NCBI GenBank assembly: GCA_009763385.1
Contig: CM019822.1
Location: 8,030,127-8,094,126, forward strand
Direction of reading: 5' to 3'
DNA from: Coix lacryma-jobi var. lacryma-jobi
Taxonomy: Eukaryota > Streptophyta > Magnoliopsida > Poales > Poaceae
DNA: 64,000 nt
Position numbers and translations under genes: made by a program. Positions within the stretch are counted from its first letter, which is position 1; every line of letters begins with the position of its first letter. Below, one piece after another: positions 44,588 to 56,479 of the stretch. The notes under the pieces were generated by a model. That model had not been told where the DNA came from. It saw only the letters and a program-made list of their open reading frames with translations, and ran no database searches.

Positions 44588-47300
44588 CAAGACCGAACAT
44601 GTCCGGAAGCTACTCATTCGTATCAAAATAATGGCAGCTAGCTACTGACAGTAGTTTGTTGTAAACCGATTAGGATATTCAAGAAAGCATGCTAGCTAAA
44701 ATTCAGTGTGTTTATTTTCGGAACAACTACAAATAGCGTGATACATTTCAGGCTTTGTGAATCTCGGACAACTACAGATTGTGGCCTTGTGTTGGGCCGT
44801 AACTCTCTCTGTCGCGCTACATGTTTCTTGTCAGTTGTCGATCACAAGCTACAACAATGGGCCCTAATTCCACACTGCGTGGGCCGTGGCCACTGGCCAC
44901 CGAGGCTTCCAAGATGCCTCCTGGAATAGCCATAGGAGGAATACTTCGCTGCTAGCGCAGGAGGCAGTTCTGGGATGGGGTATTGGTCCGGGCTCCCAAA
45001 ATTGATCTTAGATCACCGACCAGCGTCGATCGGCATATCATACCCCCCCTCATGCTTCTGAATTCCAGCGATGTTTTTTTTTAAAAAAAAAATGTCATGT
45101 ATCCTCGAGATTATTAGTAGTTGTTAGTACAGTAACTTAGTACTAGTAATAACATGTGAAAAGCATGATAAGCCAGGCACAAACAAGCACTGGACCATAT
45201 ATACAGCCGACCTGTTCTTCAGTTTTTTTCTGGCTAAACGAAACATCAAAAAGTCACACCTTTTCCCTCCGTGACTCTGCTCCAAGAGACGGAAGGATCC
45301 GGTCTTCCAATGACGGAAGCATGCCTGCCTGAACTCTGAAACTGAAAGCCCCCCGCTGTGTACGTACGGCTGCCAGCTTGCCTTGGAGTGCCGCAACCCA
45401 ACCTGATCAATGCGTGGTGCGTGCGATTCCCCCCAACTCGAGACAGCGATCGATCTGCCATCGCGATTCCCCCATTTCCCCGGCCGTGGCGTGGCAGCTT
45501 CTGTTCTGCTCCTGTGCGCCCCGCCGGACCGCGGAGTCGGCTCACAGTCACAGCTTGCTAGCGACGTCGCCGTTGCCCGCGGTAACAGTAACCCGCAAGA
45601 GCTGTGGCTTTCAACGCGGGGAAAGGGGGGAAAAAAAACACCCCGCCGGGCGCCGGCCGGTCCCCGTCCCCGGGGTGTTCGACCGAGGTGTGTGACGCCC
45701 GATCGGCCACGCCGTCCGGGACGAAACGCGGCTCCCGCCGGTCCCGGATCGGTGGTGGACGAGCACATCAGCTTCGCTCCACGTACCTCTCCGACGTTTA
45801 CGCGACGATGCCGGCCGCCCGCGCGCGCGCGCGCGCGGTTCGGGTTCGTGAGGACCCGCGGCGCGGGCGCCACCACACATGCGCCCCGGCGTCACGTCGC
45901 GCGACGGCGACGGATGCCAAGGAGCCCGTCGAGATAGACAACCCTGCAATATTGATGATGGTCAGCCTGATGGAGATCGGAGCGCAGTTCCTCCCATATA
46001 TAAACTTTTTTTTTTCCTTTGCTCCCTTCTGTTGAATCTTCCCGTCTTTTATTATCCCTGCACGTACAGGTGGAGAAGGGGAAGAAAAACTCAAAAAGGA
46101 CTGGCACGATGGACAGGCCCATGCTACTGCTCCTGAAAAGATATGCATTCAGGTTTGTGTGATCCGAGGCTACCGTCACGTCAACGTCTGGTCACAGTGG
46201 AATATTACATGCATGTGACAAAACCCAAGCGGCGTCCCGGCCGGGGTCAGATCAGATCAGATCACGCACGCACATGGGCCAGGATCCATGGAGGCACAGA
46301 CGACACAGGTGCTGTGGTTGGTTGGGCTACACCCATCTCAACAGCACAGCTAGCTAGCTTCCTCCCTGTTCGAATACATCATGGGGCCATCGATCAGCCC
46401 GGCACGCCATCAATCAATCAAGGCCGAGCACCATGCTGGTTTGATGCTAATGCAGTGTGGCCTCGACTGTTAAGCCTACTGCTAGCTAGCTTGTGAAGTA
46501 CTCCTAACTAGCTATATTAGCAGGAGGCTCAAGAGAGACTGATCAGACAATGCAATAGAGCTGAGATCGATGGCCCAAAACGTACCTGTCTCTGTCTGTG
46601 TCTGTCAGTTGTTGGCTTGTTGCACCCCGTGCATTATTGGTCGGCCATGTTCTCCGAAGAGGAAGCTAGCAGCCTGTGTTGTGTTGCAGCTATGGCGTCG
46701 CTCTCATGCAACGAAAAATTTGCCAACAACTGGACATATCCCGCACTGTGCAGGAGCCCGAACTGACGACTCACGAATCACGATGGCAAAGTCTTATTGA
46801 ATTGAATTAATACGTACTACTACTACTAGTACAGTACTGGTCGTCCGTTTGGCTAGGATTTTTTTTTTCGGACGAAATAAAGAAAAAACAGCCTCTGGAC
46901 CATAATAGTAACAGGATAAGGAGCATGCATGTGGCAACGTACCTGTACGGCATCCAGTACCTGTAATAAAACCCGCTTCAGATGTCCACTCCGTTTTTTA
47001 AATGGGAGACATTACCATATTGGTATACACATTTGTTATATTTCAGACGCCTAAATAATTTTATCTTGTGTTTCCATAGAAAAAAATATCATTTTTTTAT
47101 TGTGATTTTTGTTAGTAGATTGGACCACCATTGGATGAAGATATGAAAGTTGTTAGCCGTCACCTGAACGGATGCTACATTTCAGTCACTTGAACGGACT
47201 GAAATATAGCATATCCCATTGATATATTATTCTGTAGTTCAATAAAATATATACATATATCTACCTAAAATTAATCGTAGATTGTTTTTATATTGGTCAC
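44588..47300. other. intergenic DNA, no gene supported
   Basis: It contains the F 3' UTR, then a GC-rich stretch at 45,400-45,950 with a CG dinucleotide run at 45,823-45,838 and overlapping arginine/proline-rich frames in several phases. None shows a domain, splice logic or codon bias that favours one frame. The last 500 bp are AT-rich and flank the CACTA element. Confidence 0.5.
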
Positions 47301-47660
47301 CACTACTAGAGAACAGGCCTTTGGACGATTTGCAAAATCAGCATTAGTCACGGAAAAATTTGCGCCCGGGACTAGAAAGGTCTTTAGCCCCGGTTGGTAA
47401 AGTTCCCCAGCCCAACGGCTCAATTGTCAGAGGGGCGTTTAGTCCCGGTTGGTGTTACCAACCGGGGCTAAAGACCAGCCTTTAGCCCCGGTTGGTTGGT
47501 AACACCAACCGGGACTAAAGGTTTTGCCCCGGTTGGTGTATCCAGCCGGGGGCTAAATGTTGGCATCTTTTACCAACCGGGACTAAAAGGTTTTGCCCCG
47601 GTTGGTGTACCCAGCCAGGGCTAAATGTTGCCCTGGCTGGGAATAAGAACCGGGGCTAAA
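47301..47660. repeat. left terminal and subterminal repeats of the CACTA element
   Basis: The terminal repeat is followed by many copies of TTTAGCCCCGGTTGGT and ACCAACCGGGACTAAAGG in both senses, partly facing each other as hairpins. These are the expected binding sites for the element's own TNPA-like protein. A TATA-like CCTATATTTG follows at 47671. Confidence 0.88.
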
Positions 47661-47901
47661 TGTCCCTCCCTATATTTGAACTGTTCTTCCACCTCAAGCC
47701 GTGCCCGAGCTCCTGTCTTCATTTTTTCTTCATTCAGTCACTTGCTTGCTTGTTTGCTCTCTTCTCCGGTGATTTTTGTTTGTTAACACATCTCCAGCGA
47801 TTGATTTATTTCATTACATCTACACCGCCATCGACTCCTTGAAAGGTTACTAGCTTAAGTTTTTTTATTTTTGTAGCTATTTTGAGTTCATTGACTTGAT
47901 A

Positions 47902-48303
47902 GTTTAATTAGTTTATTTTAATCTTTTAGAGAAATAGAGATCATTTAAATCATTTGTTGACAAAAAATAGAAATATATAATACTTTAGTTTACAAAATGT
48001 GACCGGTTTAATTAGTTTTTTTTTGAGAAATAGAGATCAGTTAAATCATTTGTTTACAAAAATTAGAAATATATAATACTTTAGTTTACAAAATGTGACC
48101 GGTTTAATTAGTTTATTTTATTATTTTAGAGAAATAGAGATCAGTTAAATTATTTGTTTACAGAAATTAGAAATATATAATACTTTAGTTTACAAAATAT
48201 GACCGGTTTAATTAGTTTATTTTAATATTTTGGAGAAATAGAGATCAGTTAAATCATTTATTTACAGAAATTAGAAATATATAATACTTTAGTTTACAAA
48301 ATG
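47902..48303 (+). repeat. four tandem ~100 bp units before the hybrid-binding ORF
   Basis: Units start at GTTTAATTAG near 47902, 48006, 48102 and 48206. They share GAGAAATAGAGATCAGTTAAA and ATAATACTTTAGTTTACAAA. The last ends four bases into the next ORF's leader. AT-rich; possibly an intron or leader. Confidence 0.85.
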
Positions 48304-48310
48304 CAGAAGG

Positions 48311-48547
48311 ATGTCTGCTTGGTATGTTGTTTTCGAGGGCACCAAGCCAGGTATTTACACCAGCTGGGCCGAGTGCAGTCAGTATGTCCTCAAAGTTAAG
48401 GGAGTTGTGCATAAAAAGTACAAGTCTTTTGAGGAAGCTTCTGCAGCTCTAGAGGCTTTCAACTCAAAAATCAACTCAATTCCTACTGCACCTACCCCTA
48501 CCTTACCTTCCTATCAGGTTGGAGTGGCAGGCAGTCCATCTTGTTAG
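48311..48547 (+). CDS. small protein with RNase H1 N-terminal / viroplasmin-type hybrid-binding domain
   Basis: 78 residues. Residues 4-50 (WYVVFEGTKPGIYTSW, CSQYV, KKYKSFEEASAALEAF) match the pattern of the domain that binds RNA-DNA hybrids at the N terminus of eukaryotic RNase H1 and is shared with caulimovirus viroplasmin. No RNase H catalytic domain follows. It lies between the left end of the CACTA element and its transposase, on the same strand, with an intact frame while both larger genes are broken. A GTTGGA donor-like site near 48519 could splice it to the transposase exon at about 48,844, so it may be an upstream exon rather than a separate gene. Start at 48311 chosen as the ATG nearest the domain; an out-of-frame ATG lies at 48301. 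Confidence 0.7.
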   Translation: MSAWYVVFEGTKPGIYTSWAECSQYVLKVKGVVHKKYKSFEEASAALEAFNSKINSIPTAPTPTLPSYQVGVAGSPSC

Positions 48548-48846
48548 ACTGTGATGTGGAAAAAATGTGCAGGTGTTGTTAGTTGCTTTGGTTGTGGCCA
48601 AGTGGATTAGGCTGCACTGTTATCTTGATGTAATAATTAATTAGACAAGTTCAACTGCTACTACTTTTATGCCACCAGTAAGAATCACTAAATTTGGGTG
48701 TAATGAACTTGTTTATAAATTTGAGCTAGAAAATTAAATTTGCTGATAAGAATGAGAGATATAATCATGTTATATGTCATTTTATAATTTCATTTGTTTA
48801 TAAGAATAAGAGATATAATTATGTGATATGTCATATAATGCAGACG

Positions 48847-51800
48847 ATGACACGTCACTGGATGTACAATGCCGATCGTCGCTCAAAAGAGTTCATTGAT
48901 GGCGTGCATTATTTTTTAAGAGTGGCCGAGGCAAACAAGCGGAATGGTTTTATGTGCTGCCCATGTGCCCTTTGTAATAATTCAACGGAATATTCTAGCT
49001 CAAGGAGTCTTCACTCACACTTGTTCAAGTCGGGTTTCATGCCAAACTATAGCTGTTGGACGAAGCATGGAGAAACTGGGGTTATGATGGAAGAAGGTGA
49101 AGAAGAACAATTGGACCCTGACGATGACATTATTGCTCAATACGGTGACTTTGGTGATACTGCAATGGGGGAAGGTGAAGAAGAGGCAAGTGCAGAAGAC
49201 ACACTCGATGAAGATGATGCTCTTGGTGATGTCATTCGTGAGGCACAAAGAGATTGCGAAAGTGAAAAGGAGAAGGCTAAGTTTGACTGTATGCTAGAGA
49301 ATCACAGGAAATTACTATACCCGTCTGCTGCAGATGGACAAAAAAAGTTGGGTACAACACTTGAGTTGCTACAATGGAAGGCACAAAATGGTGTATCTGA
49401 CAAGGCATTTGGACAATTATTGAAGATTATAAAACAAAAGATGCTTCCGAAACCTAACGAATTGCCCGCCACTACGTACGAAGCAAAACAAGTCGTCTGT
49501 CCTTTGGGTTTAGAAATCCAGAAGATACATGCATGTCCTAATGACTGCATCATGTACCGTAGCAAGGAATACGAGAATTTGGATGAATGCCCTGTATGTA
49601 ACGTGTCACGATATAAGATCAGGCGAGATGACCCTGGCGATGTTGAGGGTGAAGAACGTCCCCGGAAGAAAATTCCTGCCAAGGTTATGTGGTACGCTCC
49701 TATAATACCACGCCTGAAACATCTGTTCAGAAACAAGGACCATGCAAAGTTGGTGTGATGGCACAAAGAAGACCGTAAGGTAGACAGCATGTTGAGACAC
49801 CCTGCTGATGGGTCCCAGTGGAGAGCAATAGACAGAGAATTCCCGGAATTTGCAAAAGACGCTAGAAACTTAAGGTTTGCTTTAAGTACGGGCGGGATGA
49901 ATCCTTACGGGGAACAGAGCAGTAGTCATAGCACGTGGCATGTTACTCTATGTATCTACAACCTTCCGCCATGGTTATGCATGAAGCGGAAGTTCATTAT
50001 GATGCCAGTGCTCATCCAAGGCCCGAGACAACCTGGCAACGACATCGATGTCTACCTGAGGCCATTAGTTGAGGAACTCCGACTTTTATGGAGTAAATCA
50101 GGTGTACATGTGTGGGATGATTACAAACAGGAACACTTTGACCTGCGAGCATTGTTGTTCGTAACAATCAATGATTGGCCTGCTCTAAGTAATCTTTCAG
50201 GACAAACAAACAAGGGATATAATGCATGCACACATTGTTTTGATGACATGGATAGTATATATTTGAAAAAATGTAGAAAGGTAGTGTACCTTGGCCGTCG
50301 TTGATTTCTTTCCGTGAATCACCAGGTTAGAAAGAAAGGCAAACATTTTAAAGGTGAGACAGACCACCGGAGCAAGCCTCGCAACAGAACTGGGGAAGAT
50401 ATACTTGAGATGATCAAGGATGTGAAAGTAGTCTTTGGAAAGGGGACGGGTAGTGAACCTGTTCCGAAAGACGCTTCGGGACACGCACCCATGTGGAAGA
50501 AAAAATCAATATTTTGGGAGCTACCCTATTGGCATGTACTAGAGGTCCGCCACGCGATCGACGTGATGCACCTGACAAAGAATCTTTGTGTCAACCTTCT
50601 AGGATTCATGGGTGTGTATGGAAAGTCTAAGGATACACTTGAAGCACGACAAGACTTGCAGCGCATGAAAGAACGAGACAACCTACATCCAGAGAAGACA
50701 GATGATGGACGCCATTACTTAAGACCTGCTAGCTATACTCTTAGCAATGAAGAGAAGGAAATCATGTTTGAATGCCTAAACAGCATCAAGGTCCCATCTG
50801 GATTCTCCTTCAATATAAAGGGAATAATAAATATGCAAGAGAAGAAATTCCTAAACTTAAAGTCGCATGACTGCCACGTTCTTATGACGCAATTGCTTCC
50901 GGTTGCTTTAAGAGGAATTCTACCTCCACATGTCCGTCTGGCCACTGTGAAGCTATGTGCATTCCTCAATGCAATTTCTCAGAAGGCAATTAATCCACTA
51001 GAACTAGCTACTCTACAGAATGATGTGGTTCAATGTCTTGTGAGCTTTGAGTTGGTGTTCCCTCCATCCTTCTTTAAAATCATGACACACCTCCTAGTTC
51101 ACCTGGTCAAGGAGATTCATATTCTCGGTCCTGTGTTCCTACACAACATGTTCCCCTTCGAGAGGTTCATGGGAGTACTGAAAAAATATGTTCACCAACG
51201 TGCTCGGCCAGAAGGAAGCATCGCCAAGGGCTATGGGACAGAGGAGGTCATAGAGTTCTGTGTTGACTTTATTCCTGACCTTGACCCGATTGGTGTTCCT
51301 GAATCACGACGCGAGGGGAGGCTGTGTGGAAAGGGGACACTAGGGAAGAAAACATATATCGGTACGGGGAACGATTATTTCAATAAAGCGCACTACACAG
51401 TTCTTCAAAACTCATCAGTGGTGGATCCATATATTGAGGTACACAAGGAGTTCCTACGATCCCAATTTCCTGGGAAGAATGAAGTTTGGATTACACGTGA
51501 GCACATGAATACTTTTAGCACTTGGTTGCGAAAAAATGTCTGGGTGATAACAATATTGATGAGCAACTATATTTGTTGGCTAGGCAACCATCATGGCACA
51601 TCCTCACGTACAAAGGATATGAGATAAATGGAAAGACATTTTACACCATTGCCCAAGATAAAAGGAGCACAAACCAAAACAGTGGTGTTCGCGTAGATGC
51701 CACAGACCCAAATGGGAATAGACAAACATATTACGGCCGCATAGAGGAGATTTGGGAACTAGACTACGGACCTAATTTTACAGTCCCTTTGTTTCGATGC

Positions 51801-52211
51801 CAATGGGTCAAGACGACCGGAGGCGGAGTAACAGTTGACAAGGAGTATGGAATGACAACAGTGGATCTCAACAATATTGGATACAAAGGTGAACCATTCG
51901 TCCTTGCTGCTGATGTGAATCAGGTGTTCTACGTGAAAGACATGTCTACAAAACCCAAGAGAGGGAAAAATGGTGAAAAATCAACCAAAGAGCCAAAACA
52001 CCACATAGTTCTTTCAGGAAGAAGAAACATCATGGGAATTGAGGACAAGTCAGACATGTCAGAAGATTATGAAAGGGATGACCGAATACCGCCCTTCAGT
52101 GTGACCAAAGACCCAAGCATCCTGCTAAATGCTGAGGAGACTACATGGTTACGACATGATCATAACCAAGGGACATACGACAAGAAGAAGATCATCAGTG
52201 TACCCGCTTGA
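48847..52211 (+). pseudogene. TNP2-type CACTA transposase, two nonsense changes and one frameshift
   Basis: The start MTRHWMYNADRRSKEF is the usual opening of the transposase-associated domain (about residues 3-75, with the Cys pairs CCPCALC). An acidic linker follows, then the Transposase_21 (TNP2) core across 49,480-50,700, including CPNDCIMYRSKEYENLDECP and the IDVMHLTKNL stretch. A DUF4218-like region (SHDCHVLMTQLLPVALRGIL, about 50,860-51,300) and a DUF4216-like region (51,640-52,100) complete the family's usual order; about 1,120 codons in all. The breaks are TGA at 49756-49758 and 50302-50304, each fitting a CGA Arg codon, and a missing A in the A6 run at 51531-51536 that shifts frame. 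Frames on both sides of the stops are the same, so these are late point changes. Confidence 0.92.
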
Positions 52212-52749
52212 AATATAGTGATGTTTTAACTAATATTATGTATTACAGTTTTTGTGTAATTAATAATGATTATGGATAGTCATGGTTCGTTGATGTCGGT
52301 GATTATTTTTATTATTATATTTCCTCTGTGCCGAATGAACTACAAAAATTTATCTTTTAAAATTAAATTGTAATTTAACAGTGAATTTCTCTATCGTGCA
52401 TTTGGACAATAAAAGCTAAACAACCCAAAATTTAACGTTCATATAATGCAAAAAAATATTTTCCTATCGAGAACCAGTTGTTTTAGATATTTAAATTTAA
52501 CATTATATTTTTGTATTAACAAAATATAAATTGTTATTTACATTTATATTTGTTATTATAAGAAAAGAAAAGAATTTATGTTACAAAATTTTCTACTATA
52601 CAATAAGGTAAAAGGAAACACAACTGTTATTTTAAGTAATTTTATGCCTAATATTGAATTTACTATGCAATTAAAAAGTATTACAACATATTAATATAGC
52701 CAAAACTTAATTCAAAACCCAAAATACAGAAAACACAAAACAAAGGCGG

Positions 52750-52920
52750 GAGAAACACCTTTAGTCCCGGGCCGTAGAACCACCCGGGACTAAAGGTACC
52801 TTTAGTCCCGGGCCGTAGCACCTCAACCCTTTAGTCCCGGGTGGGCTTACGTCCCGGGACTAAAGGTGTTTTAGTCCCGGGTGGAGCCACGGCCCGGGAC
52901 TAAAGCCTCCCCGCGTATAT
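52750..52920. repeat. internal subterminal-like repeat array with TATA box
   Basis: CCTTTAGTCCCGGGCCGT and ACCCGGGACTAAAGG recur about seven times in both senses, resembling the element's own ends but without a CACTA terminus. A TATATAG at 52915-52921 follows directly, then a GC-rich leader. It may be the promoter of the second gene carrying binding sites for the element's own protein. Confidence 0.75.
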
Positions 52921-54071
52921 AGGGCACAGTGCCCTCCGCCTTCCTCAGATCGACGTCAGACCGCCCGCGCCGCCGCCTCCCACGCCGTCTTCGATCTAGT
53001 ACCGCGCCGTCGTCATCCTCGAGCTCTCTCCGACGTCCGCCTCCGTGCCCTCTCGGCCCTCGCCGCGTCTCCTCTCGCGCGGCCGCGCCGGCGCGCGCCT
53101 CGTCCTCGCCGTTCGCCGTCGTGTTCCTCGCCGCCGTACGTGCGTGTGGTGCTCGCCGTTCGCCGTGGTCCTCGCCGTGGTAGTCCACGCCGTGGTGCTC
53201 GCCGTTCACCGCGCGCCGTGGTCCTCGGCGCCGTGCGTGGTTGTCGCCGTCGTCCTCCCCGTGGTCCTCGCCGCCGTGTGTGTCGCAGCCGGTGTGTGTG
53301 CATGTGTTGTGTGTGCAGCCGGCGTGAAGAAGTAGAAAAAGAAAAAGAAATGTGAATGATATATATAGAAAAAGAAATAGAAAATGATATATATAGAAAA
53401 TGAATATACATAGATATATATTTATAGAAAAATAGAATATATGCACTGCAGTGTATATATGTTTATAGAAAAATGAATATATATTTATATAAATATATGT
53501 TTGTAGAAAATGTTTATAGAAAACATTTTTTACCCTAACAAAATATTATGTTTGCACCTGTAGATAAAAACAGATTGGTCGCGTTGACCTCGTCGCCTTC
53601 TGCCGTCATCCTCACCGCGACATCATCCTCGTCGCCGTCCGTCGTCGTCCTCACCGCGACGTCATCCACGCCGCCATCCGTCGTTGTCCTCTCGTCAACG
53701 GTACCGGTGTGTCATTTGTGATAGATATGGAGGAGGAATAATCACTTAGATATATTTTGGTTCACTTAGATATATTTACAAATATATGTTTATGCAAAAA
53801 TCACTTAGATATATATATTTTGGTTTACTTAGATATGATATGTAAACATTTATTTATATCGGTCGTGTATATGTTTATGGAACAATCACTTAGATATGTT
53901 TATGAAATAATCACTTAGATATGTTTATGGAATAATCACTTAGATATGTTTATGGAATAATCAATTAGATATGACGACTTTTCGATCATGTCGGTACTGT
54001 TATTTTTACGAATATGGTCGTGTATATGTTTATGGAATAATCACTTAGATATGTTTATGTCGATAGTGTTT
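52921..54071. other. GC-rich leader and short tandem repeats inside the CACTA element
   Basis: 52,930-53,330 is GC-rich CGCCGT-type text with open frames in several phases, likely an untranslated leader or capture. 53,590-53,700 repeats CCGTCRTCCTCACCGCGAC. 53,740-54,060 repeats a roughly 25 bp unit, TCACTTAGATATGTTTATGG plus AATAA, about six times. No coding sequence is supported. Confidence 0.6.
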
Positions 54072-54707
54072 AACCCGAAACCCAAACCCAAACCCAAAAC
54101 CGGCCTAAAACCTAAACACGAAACCCTAAACCCGAAACCCGAAACCCTAAACCCTGAACCCGAAACCCAAAACCCGAAACCCGAAACCATGAACCCTGAA
54201 CCCTAAACCTTAAACCCTAAACCCTAAACCCGAAACCCAAACCCAAACCCGAAACCGGCCTAAACCCTAAACAGGAAACCCTGAACCCGAAACCCGAAAC
54301 CCAAACCCGAAAACCTAAACACAAAACCCTGAACCCGAAACCCAAACCCGAAACCCTAAACCCTAAACACGAAACCCTAAACCCGAAACCCAAAACCCGA
54401 AACCCAAACCCAAAACCCTAAACCCTAAACACTGAACCCGAAACCCTAAACCCGAAACCCTAAACACGAAACCCTAAACCCGAAACCCTAAACCCGAAAC
54501 CCTAAACCCGAAACCCGAAACCCAAACCCGAAGCCCTAAACCCTAAACCCTAAACACGAAACCCTGAACCCGAAACCCGAAACCCTGAACCCTAAACCCT
54601 AAACCCTAAACCCTAAACCCTAAACCCGAAACCCGAAACCCTAAACCCGAAACCCGAAACCCAAACCCTAAACCCTAAACCTTAACTCTAAACCGTAAAC
54701 CCTAAAC
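54072..54707. repeat. interstitial telomere-like satellite in the CACTA element
   Basis: About 635 bp made almost wholly of CCCTAAA, the plant telomere heptamer on the C-rich strand, and variants CCCGAAA, CCCAAAC, CCCTGAA and CACGAAA. A run of about six exact CCCTAAA units lies at about 54,590-54,630. Higher-order repeats (CCGGCCTAAA near 54,100 and 54,256) show it grew by segmental duplication. It lies in the leader of the second gene. Confidence 0.9.
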
Positions 54708-56479
54708 AAAGTTTTACCTTTACAAAGTGTTGAATAAAAATGAATATGGTCTTTATGAATATATATACGTTATTTGCAGAAATATGGTGTTTATTATCCT
54801 CCATGTTATTCGCAGAAATGGCCGACCCAGTTGACAACATGGAGGACGAAATGTACGAATTAATCAACAGCGGCGCTAATCAAGATTTAGCAGGTGACGA
54901 TAACAATAATCAAGAAGTAGATGACGGCAGTCAATACTTTGCCGATTATGAAGAAATCATGCAAGAAAATACTGGCGAGGTATACCTACAATAATCTCTA
55001 TGTGCACATGAAATTCTAAACAATTTATAAATGTATTTATAATCTACTGTTCCTACATACGTAGCCCTCCGGATCGACAACGACTACCGGGAAGAGTAGG
55101 ACCGTACGAGGTCCGAAGAAGCCGTTGGAAGGCCGGTACATTATCTCAGAATTCAACGAGGAAACAGGTCAAGTACTTGGAGAACATGCACAGAAATTTG
55201 TTAACCATTGTGGGTGCCTTGTAAGGGATAAGATCCCGATCAGTGCTCGTGAATGGAAGAAAAAGACAAGTGCTCCTCATATAAGTTTTGTCTCTGATCT
55301 TGATAAGGAACTGGTTTGGCAAGAGGTCCTTGCACATTTCACGCTTGAAACAGAAGATATAAATTTGAAGGCAAGAGTTCGGGACTGGGCTATGAAGAAA
55401 ATGGCAACACTATTCCAGGGCTGGAAGAAGAAATTATACAACACATTTATTAAGAAGGACCTAACTCCGGATTTCAACACTAAGGCCTACGTCAAGTTGA
55501 GGCCATTTTGGGATGAGTTTGTAGAATTCAAGAAATCAGAAGAGGGTGAGGCACGGGTCAGAAGGAACCAACAGAATGCCCGACAAAAACAATACCACCA
55601 TCACTTGGGATCAGGTGGCTACAAGAGTGCCATTCCTAAATGGGAAAGAATGGAACGAGAGTTGCTAGCCAAGGGCATTGAACCAGAATCAATAAACTGG
55701 CCTGAGCGCGCCAAGTATTGGTTTTTTGGTCATGGAGGAAGCCTGGACCTACAGACAGGAAGGATATAGTATGGCGAAAAACTCCATAGAGCAGCAGAAA
55801 GATTTGCTTATGCTAGAGAAATGGCTGACAGTGGCAGGTGGCAGCCAAACAGAGACAAGGACGAGCTGACATACGCCCTGGAGAATCTTGAACATGGTGG
55901 GAGAACCAGAGGCTATGGGGAGGTGTCGTGGGAGCATGCCTTCCCTCGGGACATAGAGACCTATAGAAGCCGCGCGAGAAAGAAGGAGGAGGAGGCACAA
56001 CGGATGCAAAAGGTTAGAGGAAATGGTTCTTCAGTCACAGGCCGCGGCTCTTGAAGCAGTTGAGCGAGAAAAAGCACTTGAAGGCAAAATGAACGAGGAA
56101 ATAAAAAGGCAAGTGCAGTTAGCAGTAAGTTCGATGCAAAGGCAATCTGCATCAGAGTCGGGAGTCAACATCAGCCCCCCTGATCAAATGAAAAGCAGTT
56201 GCGCTTCCACAGAGGTCCCAGACGCAGCACTGCGCTTTCCCGTGGATGACATCACCGAGCCTCTCACGACATGTGAACTGCATATTCCACAGGGGAATGC
56301 CACAGTCATGGTGGCTATAGGTGTTGTATCTCCTATCGATCCTACAAACACACCAAGATGTCATGGGGCAATAATACCTCTTGGATATGCTAGCGTCTCG
56401 GTGGATAGGGTGGTGAAAGGTTACAACAATGTCGAACTTGACATTAAAGGAGGTGATGGCGAGAAGACATTAGGAGAAG

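Noticed and set aside
45124..45876. 250-residue frame on the minus strand, plus overlapping + strand frames of 105-175 residues
   Set aside because: The region is GC-rich with open frames in several phases at once. No domain, splice logic or start context favours one.
52871..53446. 191-residue arginine-rich frame on the minus strand
   Set aside because: Shadow of a GC-rich, CGCCGT-repetitive leader inside the CACTA element.
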